64,000 nucleotides of DNA, taken from assembly GCA_963643225.1 (NCBI GenBank), contig CAVIIX010000010.1, positions 34,640 through 98,639 of the forward strand. Reading direction: 5' to 3'. Each line of letters begins with the position of its first letter. The first letter of the stretch is position 1. A program made the translations under genes and the position numbers. The notes beneath the pieces are model-generated. The model saw only the letters and a list, made by a program, of their open reading frames with translations, made no database searches and was not told where the DNA came from. This document shows, one piece after another, positions 35,712 through 44,766 of this stretch. Source of the DNA: UBA1258 sp963643225 (lineage in GTDB: Bacteria > Bacillota > Clostridia > Lachnospirales > Lachnospiraceae).

Positions 35712-37391
35712 ATGTACAGCTATGTTAAAACCATTCGGATATGTCTTATCGAATACCTGATTATACTCGCTATGCATACTATTTATGCATTTTATTACTG
35801 CGGTCCGGAAATGGGCAGAATAGTACTGCTTATATCGGTTGCTGCTATAACAATTACGTTTTTGGGGGCGATAACCATTAAAAACGAAAGGGTAGTGGTG
35901 TTCGGAGTATTTTTTACTGTACTGCTTGCCACCTCGGCAATCGGATATTTGCTCGATACACTTGCTTTTTCAATCGTTATGTTCGTGGCTTTGACGGCCT
36001 GCATTACAATTTTCTTTGAGGTTAAATACATTTTATACTCGGCTCTTGCGGCAGGCATTGCTTTTGTTGTTTATTTGCTTTTATTTTCCGATAAGATACT
36101 TGAAAATGTGGACTCGCTGTTAATGTTTGGAATTTACATTATTTCCTATATGATGGCCGTATTTAATCTGTACTTTGTTGTATTAAATGCCAAAAAATAC
36201 ATGAATGGTATGGAAGAAAAGACGGTTGAAGCAGAAAGAGCCAACGAATCTAAAATGCTTTTCCTTGCCAATATGTCTCATGAAATTCGTACTCCCATGA
36301 ACGCTATCTGCGGTATGGCAGAGCTTACATTAAGAGATGCGTCCTTAACTGCTGAGGTAAGAGAAAATACAGAAAGCATTCAGACTGCAGGAAAGGTCCT
36401 TATTTCTATTGTTAATGATATTTTGGACTACAGTAAAATGGAAAGCGGTAAGATGGAAATTATTCCTGTTACTTATTCCTTCAGGCATCTTATTAAAGAC
36501 GTACTTAATATGATGAGTGTCCGTCTTGAAGATAAGGAAGTTGATATAAGAGCCGACATACAGGATGACCTGCCTGATATTTTAATCGGTGATGAAATCA
36601 GAATTCGTCAGATTTTATTTAATCTTTTGTCAAACGCCATTAAATATACCGAAAAAGGCTATGTTGTTTTAGATGTAAAGGGTACAACAGATGGTGGTTT
36701 TGTTGACTTGACTATATCCGTTACTGACTCAGGCATCGGCATTAAGAAGGAAGATATGCCTAAGCTCTTTACAAGCTTCCAGCAGGTAGACACCAGAAAA
36801 TACCGTAATCGTGAAGGCACAGGCTTAGGACTTGCTATTTGCAAAGAGCTTCTTACATTAATGGGCGGTGACATTAAGGTAGAAAGTACCTATGGCGTAG
36901 GTTCAAAATTTACATTTACAATCTGCCAGAAGGTTTCTGAAGATAACGGTATAGTAAGCCTTTATGAGGGTGATTCAAAAAATGAGCCTAAGGTTAATGC
37001 ACCTGAAGCAAAGGTACTGGTTGTTGACGATAATGCGGTTAATTTAAAGGTGGCTCAGGGTCTTATTCGTACCTTCGGTATTTCTGTCGACACCTGTTTA
37101 AGCGGAAGGGAATGCCTTGAAATATTAAAGAATACCAAGGATTATGATATTATTTTTATCGATCATATGATGCCGGAGCTTGACGGCATCGATACCTTAA
37201 ACCTGATAAGAGCCGATTCTTCCGAATACATGAAGAGGGTTCCCTGTATTGCTTTGACGGCCAACGTCGTAAGCGGTATAAGAGATATGTTTATATCCGA
37301 GGGCTTTAATGATTATGTTCCAAAGCCTATCGATATGGTCTGGTTAAATTCTATTTTGAGAAAATATTTACCTTTAGAAAAACAGAGATAG
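35712..37391 (+). CDS. Hybrid sensor histidine kinase with receiver
   Basis: 559 aa. Five or six membrane helices in the first 160 residues and almost no outer loop, then HisKA FLANMSHEIRTPMNAICG, N-box ILFNLLSNAIKYT, DSGIGI, and TGLGLAICKE, and a complete receiver (VVDDNAVN, IIFIDHMMP, VPKPID). ATG 35712 follows GGAGG; TTG 35700 overlaps it. The architecture closely resembles the kinase at 22077, suggesting a recent family expansion. No output domain and no HPt: it needs a separate HPt partner. Confidence 0.93.
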   Translation: MYSYVKTIRICLIEYLIILAMHTIYAFYYCGPEMGRIVLLISVAAITITFLGAITIKNERVVVFGVFFTVLLATSAIGYLLDTLAFSIVMFVALTACITIFFEVKYILYSALAAGIAFVVYLLLFSDKILENVDSLLMFGIYIISYMMAVFNLYFVVLNAKKYMNGMEEKTVEAERANESKMLFLANMSHEIRTPMNAICGMAELTLRDASLTAEVRENTESIQTAGKVLISIVNDILDYSKMESGKMEIIPVTYSFRHLIKDVLNMMSVRLEDKEVDIRADIQDDLPDILIGDEIRIRQILFNLLSNAIKYTEKGYVVLDVKGTTDGGFVDLTISVTDSGIGIKKEDMPKLFTSFQQVDTRKYRNREGTGLGLAICKELLTLMGGDIKVESTYGVGSKFTFTICQKVSEDNGIVSLYEGDSKNEPKVNAPEAKVLVVDDNAVNLKVAQGLIRTFGISVDTCLSGRECLEILKNTKDYDIIFIDHMMPELDGIDTLNLIRADSSEYMKRVPCIALTANVVSGIRDMFISEGFNDYVPKPIDMVWLNSILRKYLPLEKQR

Positions 37392-37457
37392 AAGTATATC
37401 ATTTACCTTTAATAATGTTGATTAAAATAATAAAAGATTATTTTTTAGGAGATTGTT

Positions 37458-38924
37458 ATGGAAAAAATCAGAACACGTTATGCTCCAAGCCCTACAGGCC
37501 GCATGCACGTTGGTAATTTACGTTCGGCTTTATATGAATTTTTAATTGCCAAGCATGAAGACGGAGATTTTATTTTAAGAATTGAAGATACAGACCAGGA
37601 AAGATTTGTGGAGGGCGCTGTTGATATTATTAACAATACTCTTAAGCTTACAGGTCTTACCTATGACGAGGGCCCGGATAAGGATAAAGGCTTTGGCCCC
37701 TACGTTCAGTCCGAACGTATGAAGACAGGCATTTATTTAAAATATGCAAAGGAACTTATCGATAAGGGCGAAGCTTATTACTGCTTCTGCACCAAGGAGC
37801 GCCTTGCTACCTTAAAAACAGAAATCGTAGAGGGTAAGGAAATTACTGTTTATGATAAGCACTGTCTTTCTTTATCAAAAGAAGAAATTGAAGCTAATTT
37901 AAAGGCAGGTCTTCCCTACGTAATAAGACAGAATAATCCTACAGAGGGCACCACAACCTTTCATGATGAGCTTTACGGAGATATTACCGTAGAAAATGCC
38001 GAGCTTGATGACATGATTTTAATTAAGTCTGACGGCTTCCCTACCTATAATTTTGCCAACGTTGTAGATGACCACACCATGAACATTACACATGTTGTAA
38101 GAGGTAATGAATATCTTTCTTCATCACCAAAATACAACCGTTTATATGAGGCCTTTGGCTGGAAAGTACCTACCTACGTACATCTTCCTTTAATTACAAA
38201 CGAAGAGCACAAGAAATTATCAAAGAGAAGCGGACATGCTTCTTTTGAAGATTTACTTGAACAGGGATTCTTGCCCGATGCAGTTGTTAACTACATTGCA
38301 TTATTAGGATGGAGCCCTGAAGATAACAACGAAATATTTACTCTTGATGAATTAATTAAAAAATTTGATTACAGACGTATCAATAAATCACCTGCAGTAT
38401 TTGATATCCAGAAATTAAAATGGATGAATTCCGAATACATTAAGAAAATGGATGATGAAGCATTCCTTGAAATTGCTTTACCTTACGTTAAGGAGGTTAT
38501 TTCAAAGGATTATGATCTAAAGAAGATTGCCTTAATGACAAAGACACGAATCGAGGTATTTCCTGACATTAAGGAGCATATTGATTTCTTTGAAGAATTG
38601 CCGGAATATGATGTAGCTATGTATGAGCATAAGAAGATGAAGACAGATTTGGAATCTTCATTAATGGTACTTGAAGAAATAATTCCTATGCTTGAAGGCT
38701 TTAATGATTACAGTAACGATGCTTTATATGCTTTTATTTCTGAATATGTAGCAAAGAAGGAAGTTAAGAACGGCTTTGTGATGTGGCCTATTAGAACTGC
38801 ACTTTCAGGAAAACAGATGACTCCCTGCGGAGCAACCGAAATTTTAGAGGTGCTTGGCAAGGAAGAATCGGTTAAGAGATTAAAGGCCGGAGTAAAGCTT
38901 TTAAAGGAAGCTCTTGGAAGATAG
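37458..38924 (+). CDS. gltX: Glutamyl-tRNA synthetase
   Basis: 488 aa, class I synthetase. RYAPSPTGRMHVGNLRSALY (HIGH region), FILRIEDTDQERF, and KKLSKRSGHASFED (KMSKS region). A C-terminal anticodon-binding helical domain is complete. Ribosome site TTAGGAGA. Its end overlaps the helicase start by 11 nt. Confidence 0.97.
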   Translation: MEKIRTRYAPSPTGRMHVGNLRSALYEFLIAKHEDGDFILRIEDTDQERFVEGAVDIINNTLKLTGLTYDEGPDKDKGFGPYVQSERMKTGIYLKYAKELIDKGEAYYCFCTKERLATLKTEIVEGKEITVYDKHCLSLSKEEIEANLKAGLPYVIRQNNPTEGTTTFHDELYGDITVENAELDDMILIKSDGFPTYNFANVVDDHTMNITHVVRGNEYLSSSPKYNRLYEAFGWKVPTYVHLPLITNEEHKKLSKRSGHASFEDLLEQGFLPDAVVNYIALLGWSPEDNNEIFTLDELIKKFDYRRINKSPAVFDIQKLKWMNSEYIKKMDDEAFLEIALPYVKEVISKDYDLKKIALMTKTRIEVFPDIKEHIDFFEELPEYDVAMYEHKKMKTDLESSLMVLEEIIPMLEGFNDYSNDALYAFISEYVAKKEVKNGFVMWPIRTALSGKQMTPCGATEILEVLGKEESVKRLKAGVKLLKEALGR

Positions 38925-40671
38925 ATTACAAAATAAAGCAATTAACCTTGAAAACGGGCCTGCACTGATTTTGGCAGGTCCGGGTTCAGGTAAAACCAGC
39001 GTTTTAACACATCACATAAAGCATTTAACAGATATCGGCATTAACCCTTCAGAAATTTTAGTAATAACCTTTACAAAAGCAGCGGCTCTTGAAATGCAGG
39101 GCCGATTTAAAAAAATCGTGTCGTCCTCGGCGCATCAGGTAGTATTTGGAACTTTTCATTCGGTATTTTATCGAATGCTTAAAATTTTTAATGAAAATAC
39201 CCCTGAAATAATTTCAAGTGAATACAGAAAAGAGCTTATAGAAAAAAGTATTAGTCGAATTGACGATGCAGATACTGTTTCAAACAGGATTTCTTTGTAT
39301 AAATCGCTTGCACATAAAGAAAAATTTATGATTGTGTCTTCTTATGATTCTGATAAAGAAAAAGAGGATTTTTTAAAGTGCCTTGAAGATTATAATTATT
39401 TATTGAAACAGGATAATCTGATGGACTTTGACGATATTTTAGAGCGTTTCTTAATTATGCTTAAGGAAAACAATTATGCATTAAAAACTATCCGTTCTAA
39501 ATTTAAATATTGTCTGATCGATGAATTTCAGGATATAAATGAAATCCAGTATGAGGCGATAAAAATTATATTTAGTGAAAATAAAAACATATTTGCGGTA
39601 GGAGATGAGGATCAGTCTATTTACGGCTTCAGAGGAGCCACGCCCGGCATTATGAAACGATTCATTGAGGATTTTGAAAATGTTACCGTAATTGAGCTTA
39701 CAAAAAATTATCGAAGTCTTCCTGGTATATTAAGGGCTTCAGAAACTGTTATAAGTGGTAATAAGGGAAGATTAAAGCAACAAAAGCAGGAATGTGTTAA
39801 GGCAGAAGAAAATCAAAGCTTTTATTTATATGTTGATAAAAATACAAGCCTTTCGGAAGACAAGCTTTATATTAATTTAAAGGCAGAGCTTGACAAGGGA
39901 AAAGCCTGTGCTGTTTTAGTGCGTACAAATAAAGCCGTACTTGAATATAAAAACAAACTTATATACGAAGGTAAGGATAAAAAAAGAATAATAATTAGAA
40001 ATGACATAATCCACATTTTTTCTTCTTATATAAATTTTTCCCTGGATGCTTCAATTAATAATTTTAAATGCATTTTAAACGTTCCAAACAGACAGATTCC
40101 TAACACTATTTTAAATGAAAGGGATAAAAGCCTTGAGGAAGTATTAAGACGCCATCTTGGCACCTATAAGGGTCAAGCGTTAAGCGTTTTAAATAAGCAG
40201 TTAAATATTTTAAAGAAATTAACGCCTTATTCTTATTTTATTTATTTAAGAAACATTGTGGGTGTTGAAAATTATTTAAACGAAAAATATTCTCAGGATA
40301 AAAAAACGGTGCTGGAAGAATTAAATAATGTAACAGAACAATCCTTAAAGGCACTAAGCCTTAGTGAGGTGCTGAATTTATTAATGGATTTAAAGCTAAA
40401 GCCTATAAATGAAAAGACCTTTAATTATAAAAATTTATATATTTCGACCTTTCATCAGTCAAAGGGACTTGAATATGACTGCGTGTTTTTGCCGGATGTA
40501 ACGGAAGGAAATATACCCACCGGATTATCCGTAACAGACTGTAATATTGAAGAAGAAAGGCGCCTTTTTTATGTAGCCATGACAAGGGCAAAAGAAAAAC
40601 TTTTTATTTACACAATAAAAAATGAGGAAAGCGGCGGAGCGCTTCCCTCAAGATTTCTGGCTGAATTTTAG
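38914..40671 (+). CDS. UvrD/Rep-family DNA helicase, short form
   Basis: 585 aa, superfamily-1A helicase. Motif I AGPGSGKTS, motif II LIDEFQDIN, motif III VGDEDQSIYGFRGA, motif IV LTKNYRS, motif V FHQSKGLEYDCVFLPD, and motif VI YVAMTRAKEKLF. It is shorter than UvrD/PcrA (about 720 aa), with a reduced accessory 2B region and C terminus. TTG start at 38914 is preferred because AAAGGAAG precedes it and Q-motif residues follow directly. Overlaps gltX. Role in repair is inferred. Confidence 0.9.
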   Translation: MEDRLQNKAINLENGPALILAGPGSGKTSVLTHHIKHLTDIGINPSEILVITFTKAAALEMQGRFKKIVSSSAHQVVFGTFHSVFYRMLKIFNENTPEIISSEYRKELIEKSISRIDDADTVSNRISLYKSLAHKEKFMIVSSYDSDKEKEDFLKCLEDYNYLLKQDNLMDFDDILERFLIMLKENNYALKTIRSKFKYCLIDEFQDINEIQYEAIKIIFSENKNIFAVGDEDQSIYGFRGATPGIMKRFIEDFENVTVIELTKNYRSLPGILRASETVISGNKGRLKQQKQECVKAEENQSFYLYVDKNTSLSEDKLYINLKAELDKGKACAVLVRTNKAVLEYKNKLIYEGKDKKRIIIRNDIIHIFSSYINFSLDASINNFKCILNVPNRQIPNTILNERDKSLEEVLRRHLGTYKGQALSVLNKQLNILKKLTPYSYFIYLRNIVGVENYLNEKYSQDKKTVLEELNNVTEQSLKALSLSEVLNLLMDLKLKPINEKTFNYKNLYISTFHQSKGLEYDCVFLPDVTEGNIPTGLSVTDCNIEEERRLFYVAMTRAKEKLFIYTIKNEESGGALPSRFLAEF

Positions 40672-40991
40672 TTTTCATCAAATTCAAGCTCATCAAGGTA
40701 TTCATCAAATTTATCGAATACGGCTTCAAGCTCTTCATCGTCGTCAATGTAAATAAGCTCAGGCTCTTCATTAGGGTCATCCGGATTTTCTTTATAGCCG
40801 TAAAACCATACATCGTCGCCGTCTGCATTGCCTTCCTCGTCAAGCGGCTGAAGAGCAATGTAGTCCTTTTCATCAACTGTTAATATTGTAAGAATCTGAC
40901 ATACGACTGTTGAACCATCCTCAAGCTCTAAGGATACGGTCATTTCTTCGTCCATCTCAGCTTCAAAATCTTCCTTATTTAAATCACTCAT
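40668..40991 (-). CDS. DUF1292 domain protein
   Basis: 107 aa, very acidic. Contains the DUF1292 pattern: TVSLELEDGSTVVCQILTIL followed by YIALQPLDEEG and ending in an acidic tail (DEYLDELEFDEN). Function unknown. The 3' end overlaps the helicase stop by 4 nt in convergent orientation. Its upstream promoter is back to back with that of the GH13-like gene. Confidence 0.85.
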   Translation of the reverse strand: MSDLNKEDFEAEMDEEMTVSLELEDGSTVVCQILTILTVDEKDYIALQPLDEEGNADGDDVWFYGYKENPDDPNEEPELIYIDDDEELEAVFDKFDEYLDELEFDEN

Positions 40992-41030
40992 GGCTTTTCC
41001 TTTCTTGTGTGAACAATTAATCTTTAATAC

Positions 41031-41059
41031 ATTCTATTTCATTTTATTTTTTTTTACAA
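41031..41059 (-). promoter_or_regulatory. Promoter for DUF1292 gene
   Basis: On the - strand TTGTAA (41059-41054) and TAGAAT (41036-41031), 17-bp spacing. The -35 overlaps the -35 of the opposing promoter. Confidence 0.55.
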
Positions 41060-41081
41060 GAAAAGCTTTTAATGATATAGT
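41053..41081 (+). promoter_or_regulatory. Promoter for the GH13-like gene
   Basis: TTTACA (41053-41058) and TATAGT (41076-41081), 17-bp spacing, with an extended TG at 41073-41074. Its -35 shares bases 41054-41058 with the opposing promoter. Confidence 0.6.
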
Positions 41082-41114
41082 TATTAAGGATTATTTTAGA
41101 AAGGAACAGGCTTT

Positions 41115-42881
41115 ATGATTACTGCTTCTTTAAGTGCTTTTAAGGGTATCGGCAAAAGAAAAGATAATAAAAACGTATATTTTTGCACGAGAGTGCCGTT
41201 TTTGTCGGAAGCATTTTTAAATATCTATGATTTGGAATTTAATTTAATTTCAAAAATTAAATTAGAGCCGGAATTTTTCTTTGGCGAATTTTTGTGTATT
41301 GATTTAATTAATGCGCCTTCCGACTTTGCGTATTTATTTTTGTGTGACGGTAAGGAATATAAGGATGAATATGCAGAAGAATTTTCCTTTGACAAAAAGT
41401 ACTGTATATACAGGAGCTTAAAAATAAAGGCCTTTGTTAAGGCTGAAAATATTCCCTTGGAGGAAGCCTATATATATTTAGCCCATGTAAAAGGACTGAC
41501 GGCTCTTGATGAGAAAATTAAAGCCAAGGGAACCTTTTTGGGGATTAAGGAAAAGGCTAAATATATAAAGGATTTAGGCTTTAATACGATTTTATTAATG
41601 CCTGTATATGAATTAAAGGAAGATAATTTAAAACCTGATTACAGGTTAAGTGAGGGTAATGTTAAGGAAAATTACTGGGGCTTTGGGGAGGCCTATCATT
41701 TTGCTTTAAATAAAAAATATTCTTTTGGCGATAATCCAAAGGCTGAATTTATTGATTTAATAAATTATCTGCATTCCTTAAACCTACAGCTTTTTTTGAT
41801 GCTTCAATTTGAAGGTAAGAATTCAAATTATGTATGCGATGTTTTGAAATTCTATGTAAGTGAATATCATATAGACGGGTTCAGACTTTTAGGTGATGTT
41901 GATTTTAAAATGCTTTTAAAGGAGCCCTTTTTATCAAATACAAAAATTATGGGTTCCTTTTATGAAGCCGAAAGCTTTACTTATGACAGAATAAAAAAGA
42001 ACAAAAATCTTCTTATAATGCAGGACAGATTTTCTTTATATGCAAGACGCTTTGTAAAGGGTGATGAAGATACTGTAAGTTATTTAAGCTATGCGGTAAG
42101 AGAAGCATCAAAAAATTATTCACCTATAAGAAATGTTACGGATTTTTCGGGCTTTACGCTTTACGATACGGTTTCTTATAATGTTAAACACAACGAAAAC
42201 AATTTAGAAAACAATACCGATGGTACCGACTATAATTACAGCTGGAACTGCGGTGAAGAAGGAGCTTCAAAAAAGCGTAGGGTTATTAATTTACGCAACA
42301 GACAGGCACGGAACCTTTTGTTAACTGCCGCATTATCCCAGGGCACTTTAATGATTAATGCAGGAGATGAAATATTAAATACACAGTTTGGCAACAATAA
42401 TCCTTACTGCCAGGATAATGAAACGGCTTATGTTAAATGGGATTTAAATGGAGACCAAAGGCGTTTTAAAAATTTTACAAAAAATTTAATTGCCTTTAAA
42501 AAGCGTCATTCCATATTGCATCAGCCCAAGGAATTAATGCTTTTTGATTATATGTCCTGTAAGTGTCCGGATGTTTCCTTTCACGGCGAAGAAGCCTTTA
42601 AAATGGACCAGACTCCCGTATCAAGACAGTTTGGAATTTTGTATTTCGGAGATTATTCAAAGCAGTATACCGGCAAAAAAGAGGCTTCTGTTTATATTGT
42701 TTTTAATTCTTACTGGGAAGATAAGGAATTTGTGCTTCCACTAAAAACTGATAAAAAATACAGACTTTTATATTCAAGTGACGGTTCTACGGATGAAAGC
42801 TTTAATGAGGAAGCGGCAAAAATAATTGAAGGCGCTTCATATATAGCCAAGCCCCGTTCAATTTCCGTTCTTTTACTCTAA
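41115..42881 (+). CDS. GlgX/isoamylase-like GH13 protein lacking catalytic residues
   Basis: 588 aa. The C-terminal half matches glycogen-debranching isoamylases closely: GFTLYDTVSYNVKHNENN, NYSWNCGEEGA, LSQGTLMINAGDE, and FGNNNPYCQDNE. Yet the four GH13 active-site regions are all altered: DGFRFD is DGFRLL (nucleophile Asp to Leu259), the acid/base Glu is Ser281 (IMGSFY), and HDGFTL is FSGFTL (His to Phe344, Asp to Ser345); the Asp, Asn and His of region I are also lost. The frame is intact and has a good promoter, so this is a maintained pseudo-enzyme, perhaps a glycan-binding or regulatory protein. Confidence 0.85.
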   Translation: MITASLSAFKGIGKRKDNKNVYFCTRVPFLSEAFLNIYDLEFNLISKIKLEPEFFFGEFLCIDLINAPSDFAYLFLCDGKEYKDEYAEEFSFDKKYCIYRSLKIKAFVKAENIPLEEAYIYLAHVKGLTALDEKIKAKGTFLGIKEKAKYIKDLGFNTILLMPVYELKEDNLKPDYRLSEGNVKENYWGFGEAYHFALNKKYSFGDNPKAEFIDLINYLHSLNLQLFLMLQFEGKNSNYVCDVLKFYVSEYHIDGFRLLGDVDFKMLLKEPFLSNTKIMGSFYEAESFTYDRIKKNKNLLIMQDRFSLYARRFVKGDEDTVSYLSYAVREASKNYSPIRNVTDFSGFTLYDTVSYNVKHNENNLENNTDGTDYNYSWNCGEEGASKKRRVINLRNRQARNLLLTAALSQGTLMINAGDEILNTQFGNNNPYCQDNETAYVKWDLNGDQRRFKNFTKNLIAFKKRHSILHQPKELMLFDYMSCKCPDVSFHGEEAFKMDQTPVSRQFGILYFGDYSKQYTGKKEASVYIVFNSYWEDKEFVLPLKTDKKYRLLYSSDGSTDESFNEEAAKIIEGASYIAKPRSISVLLL

Positions 42882-42888
42882 AAATTTA

Positions 42889-42917
42889 TTGAAGTTTTAT
42901 TTTTTATAGATTAAACT
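42889..42917 (+). promoter_or_regulatory. Promoter for trpS
   Basis: TTGAAG (42889-42894) and TAAACT (42912-42917), 17-bp spacing, 30 nt upstream of the ATG. No T-box is present here, unlike tyrS. Confidence 0.5.
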
Positions 42918-42947
42918 AATATTTAATTGTTACTTGGAGGTTTTATT

Positions 42948-43952
42948 ATGATAGACGATAAAAAGGTATTATTCAGCGGAATGCAGGCTACCGGTAATTT
43001 AACTTTGGGAAATTATCTTGGTGCTTTAAAAAACTGGCTTACCTTATCTGATGAATATGAATGCTTTTATTCTGTAGTTGATTTACATTCCATCACTGTA
43101 AGACAGGACCCTTCTGAATTAAGACAGCGCGCGAGAAAATTACTGACCTTATATATTGCTGCAGGATTAGATCCTGAAAAAAACTGTATTTATTATCAGT
43201 CACATGTTTCTGCTCATGCAGAGCTTTCATGGATTTTAAATTGCTTTACATATATGGGTGAATTAAACCGTATGACTCAGTTTAAGGATAAAGCAGCCAA
43301 ACATGCCGATAACATTAATGCAGGCTTATTTACTTATCCTGTATTGATGGCTGCAGATATTTTATTATATCAGGCAGACGTGGTGCCGGTAGGCAAGGAT
43401 CAGCTTCAGCATCTTGAAATTACAAGAGACATTGCCGGAAGATTTAATTCTATTTACGGAGACGTATTTACAATTCCGGAGCCTTATGTAGGAAAGACCG
43501 GTGCAAAGATTATGTCTTTACAGGATCCCTCCAAAAAGATGAGTAAGTCTGATGAAAATTTGAATGCAAGCATTTATCTTATGGATGATAAGGATACAAT
43601 TATCCGTAAATTCAAAAGAGCGGTTACCGATTCAGAAGGTATTATTGCTTATAACGATACTCAGGCAGGTATTCATAACCTTATTGATATTTATTCTGCC
43701 TGTACCGGGAAGACTCCGGAGGAAATCGTTAAGGAATTTGACGGTAAAGGCTACGGCGACTTTAAGCTTTCAGTCGGTGAAGCTGTTGCAGATGTGCTTG
43801 TTCCTTTACAGGAAAGATTTTATGCTTTGGAAAAAGATAAGGCATATATTGACTCTGTTATTAAAAGCAATGCAGAGAAGGCCAACTATTACGCTCAGAA
43901 GACCTTAAGAAAGGTACAAAGGAAGGTTGGCTTCCCAGAAAAAATCAGATAA
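42948..43952 (+). CDS. trpS: Tryptophanyl-tRNA synthetase
   Basis: 334 aa class I synthetase. FSGMQATGNLTLGNYLGAL (HIGH-like), YPVLMAADILLYQADVVPVG, and KKMSKSDENLNASI (KMSKS). ATG 42948 with TTGGAGG upstream; a TTG at 42927 is too far and unsupported. Followed by a strong terminator. Confidence 0.97.
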   Translation: MIDDKKVLFSGMQATGNLTLGNYLGALKNWLTLSDEYECFYSVVDLHSITVRQDPSELRQRARKLLTLYIAAGLDPEKNCIYYQSHVSAHAELSWILNCFTYMGELNRMTQFKDKAAKHADNINAGLFTYPVLMAADILLYQADVVPVGKDQLQHLEITRDIAGRFNSIYGDVFTIPEPYVGKTGAKIMSLQDPSKKMSKSDENLNASIYLMDDKDTIIRKFKRAVTDSEGIIAYNDTQAGIHNLIDIYSACTGKTPEEIVKEFDGKGYGDFKLSVGEAVADVLVPLQERFYALEKDKAYIDSVIKSNAEKANYYAQKTLRKVQRKVGFPEKIR

Positions 43953-43967
43953 AATAAGCTTTATTTT

Positions 43968-44001
43968 AAGACCGAAGGGCGATCGCCTTTCGGTCTTTTT
44001 T
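43968..44001 (+). terminator. Terminator after trpS
   Basis: 15-bp palindromic arms AAGACCGAAGGGCGA / TCGCCTTTCGGTCTT with one G-U pair and a run of T after. Confidence 0.9.
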
Positions 44002-44012
44002 AACATAAAGAA

Positions 44013-44069
44013 AATTGCGCTGCAATTAACTACAGGTTAAATAGGCACTACGTGCCAAGTCTGCGCACT
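44013..44069 (+). repeat. R2 dispersed palindromic repeat, copy 2
   Basis: Hairpin AATTGC GCT GCAATT (44013-44027), palindrome GGCACTACGTGCC (44044-44056), and a truncated end box TGCGCACT (44062-44069). Same order as at 3970-4046. Confidence 0.65.
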
Positions 44070-44081
44070 GCATGATTTCCT

Positions 44082-44191
44082 AATACTAAACAAAAGGTTT
44101 AGAAATATTTGATTTTTCTATTGCAATTTATAAAGGTTTATGTATAATTAAATCGTTTGGTTTAGAAAAAATAATCTAAAAGTTTAGTATT
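44082..44191 (+). promoter_or_regulatory. Promoter with flanking CTAAAC/GTTTAG operators for XRE-potABCD
   Basis: TTGCAA (44121-44126) and TATAAT (44143-44148), 16-bp spacing. The promoter is bracketed by AATACTAAAC (44082-44091) and its exact reverse complement GTTTAGTATT (44182-44191). Further half-sites GTTTAG (44097-44102, 44160-44165) and CTAAAA (44176-44181) lie between. The likely binder is the XRE-cupin protein encoded next. Confidence 0.65.
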
Positions 44192-44218
44192 TGAAAACAT
44201 CAAGGCGGAGGTTTGACT

Positions 44219-44755
44219 TTGAATATCGGACATAAAATTAAACAGTTACGAATGCAAAAAAACTTAACTCTTGAAGAGCTTGCTTCAAGGTGTGAGCTTA
44301 CAAAGGGCTTTTTATCACAGCTTGAAAATGATTTGTCTTCGCCATCGATTGCCACGTTAAATGATATTTTAGAGGCTTTGGGAAGCTCCCTTCCTGAATT
44401 TTTCAGTGAGGATGAAGAAAAGAATAAAATAGTTTTTCATGAGTCAGACTTCTTTGAGGATGAAAAAGATAATTATAAAATATCCTGGATTGTTCCAAAC
44501 ACACAAAAAAATGACATGGAACCGATTCTTTTGACCTTAAAGGAGGGCGGCGAATCCTTTGAAATGCAGCCGCATTCCGGGGAAGAATTCGGCATAGTTT
44601 TAGAGGGCTCCATAATGCTTTCCGTAAACGGTAAGGATTTAAGCGTAAAGAAAGGTGAGACCTTTTATTTACATGGCAGGGAATTCCATAAAATAAAAAA
44701 TTTAAATAAACGTGAAGCCAAAATATTATGGGTTTCAACACCACCTTTGTTTTAG
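44219..44755 (+). CDS. XRE-cupin transcriptional regulator of the polyamine transporter
   Basis: 178 aa. N-terminal helix-turn-helix (IKQLRMQKNLTLEELASRC, GFLSQLENDLSSPSIATL) and C-terminal cupin sensor domain (MQPHSGEEFGIVLEGSIML, VKKGETFYLHGREFHKI). The type is known from PuuR and related regulators next to polyamine genes, so the ligand may be a polyamine. TTG 44219 is preferred since GGAGG at 44207-44211 is 7 nt before it; TTG 44213 is too close. potA begins 11 nt after the stop. Confidence 0.9.
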   Translation: MNIGHKIKQLRMQKNLTLEELASRCELTKGFLSQLENDLSSPSIATLNDILEALGSSLPEFFSEDEEKNKIVFHESDFFEDEKDNYKISWIVPNTQKNDMEPILLTLKEGGESFEMQPHSGEEFGIVLEGSIMLSVNGKDLSVKKGETFYLHGREFHKIKNLNKREAKILWVSTPPLF

Positions 44756-44766
44756 GAGATAATCAG

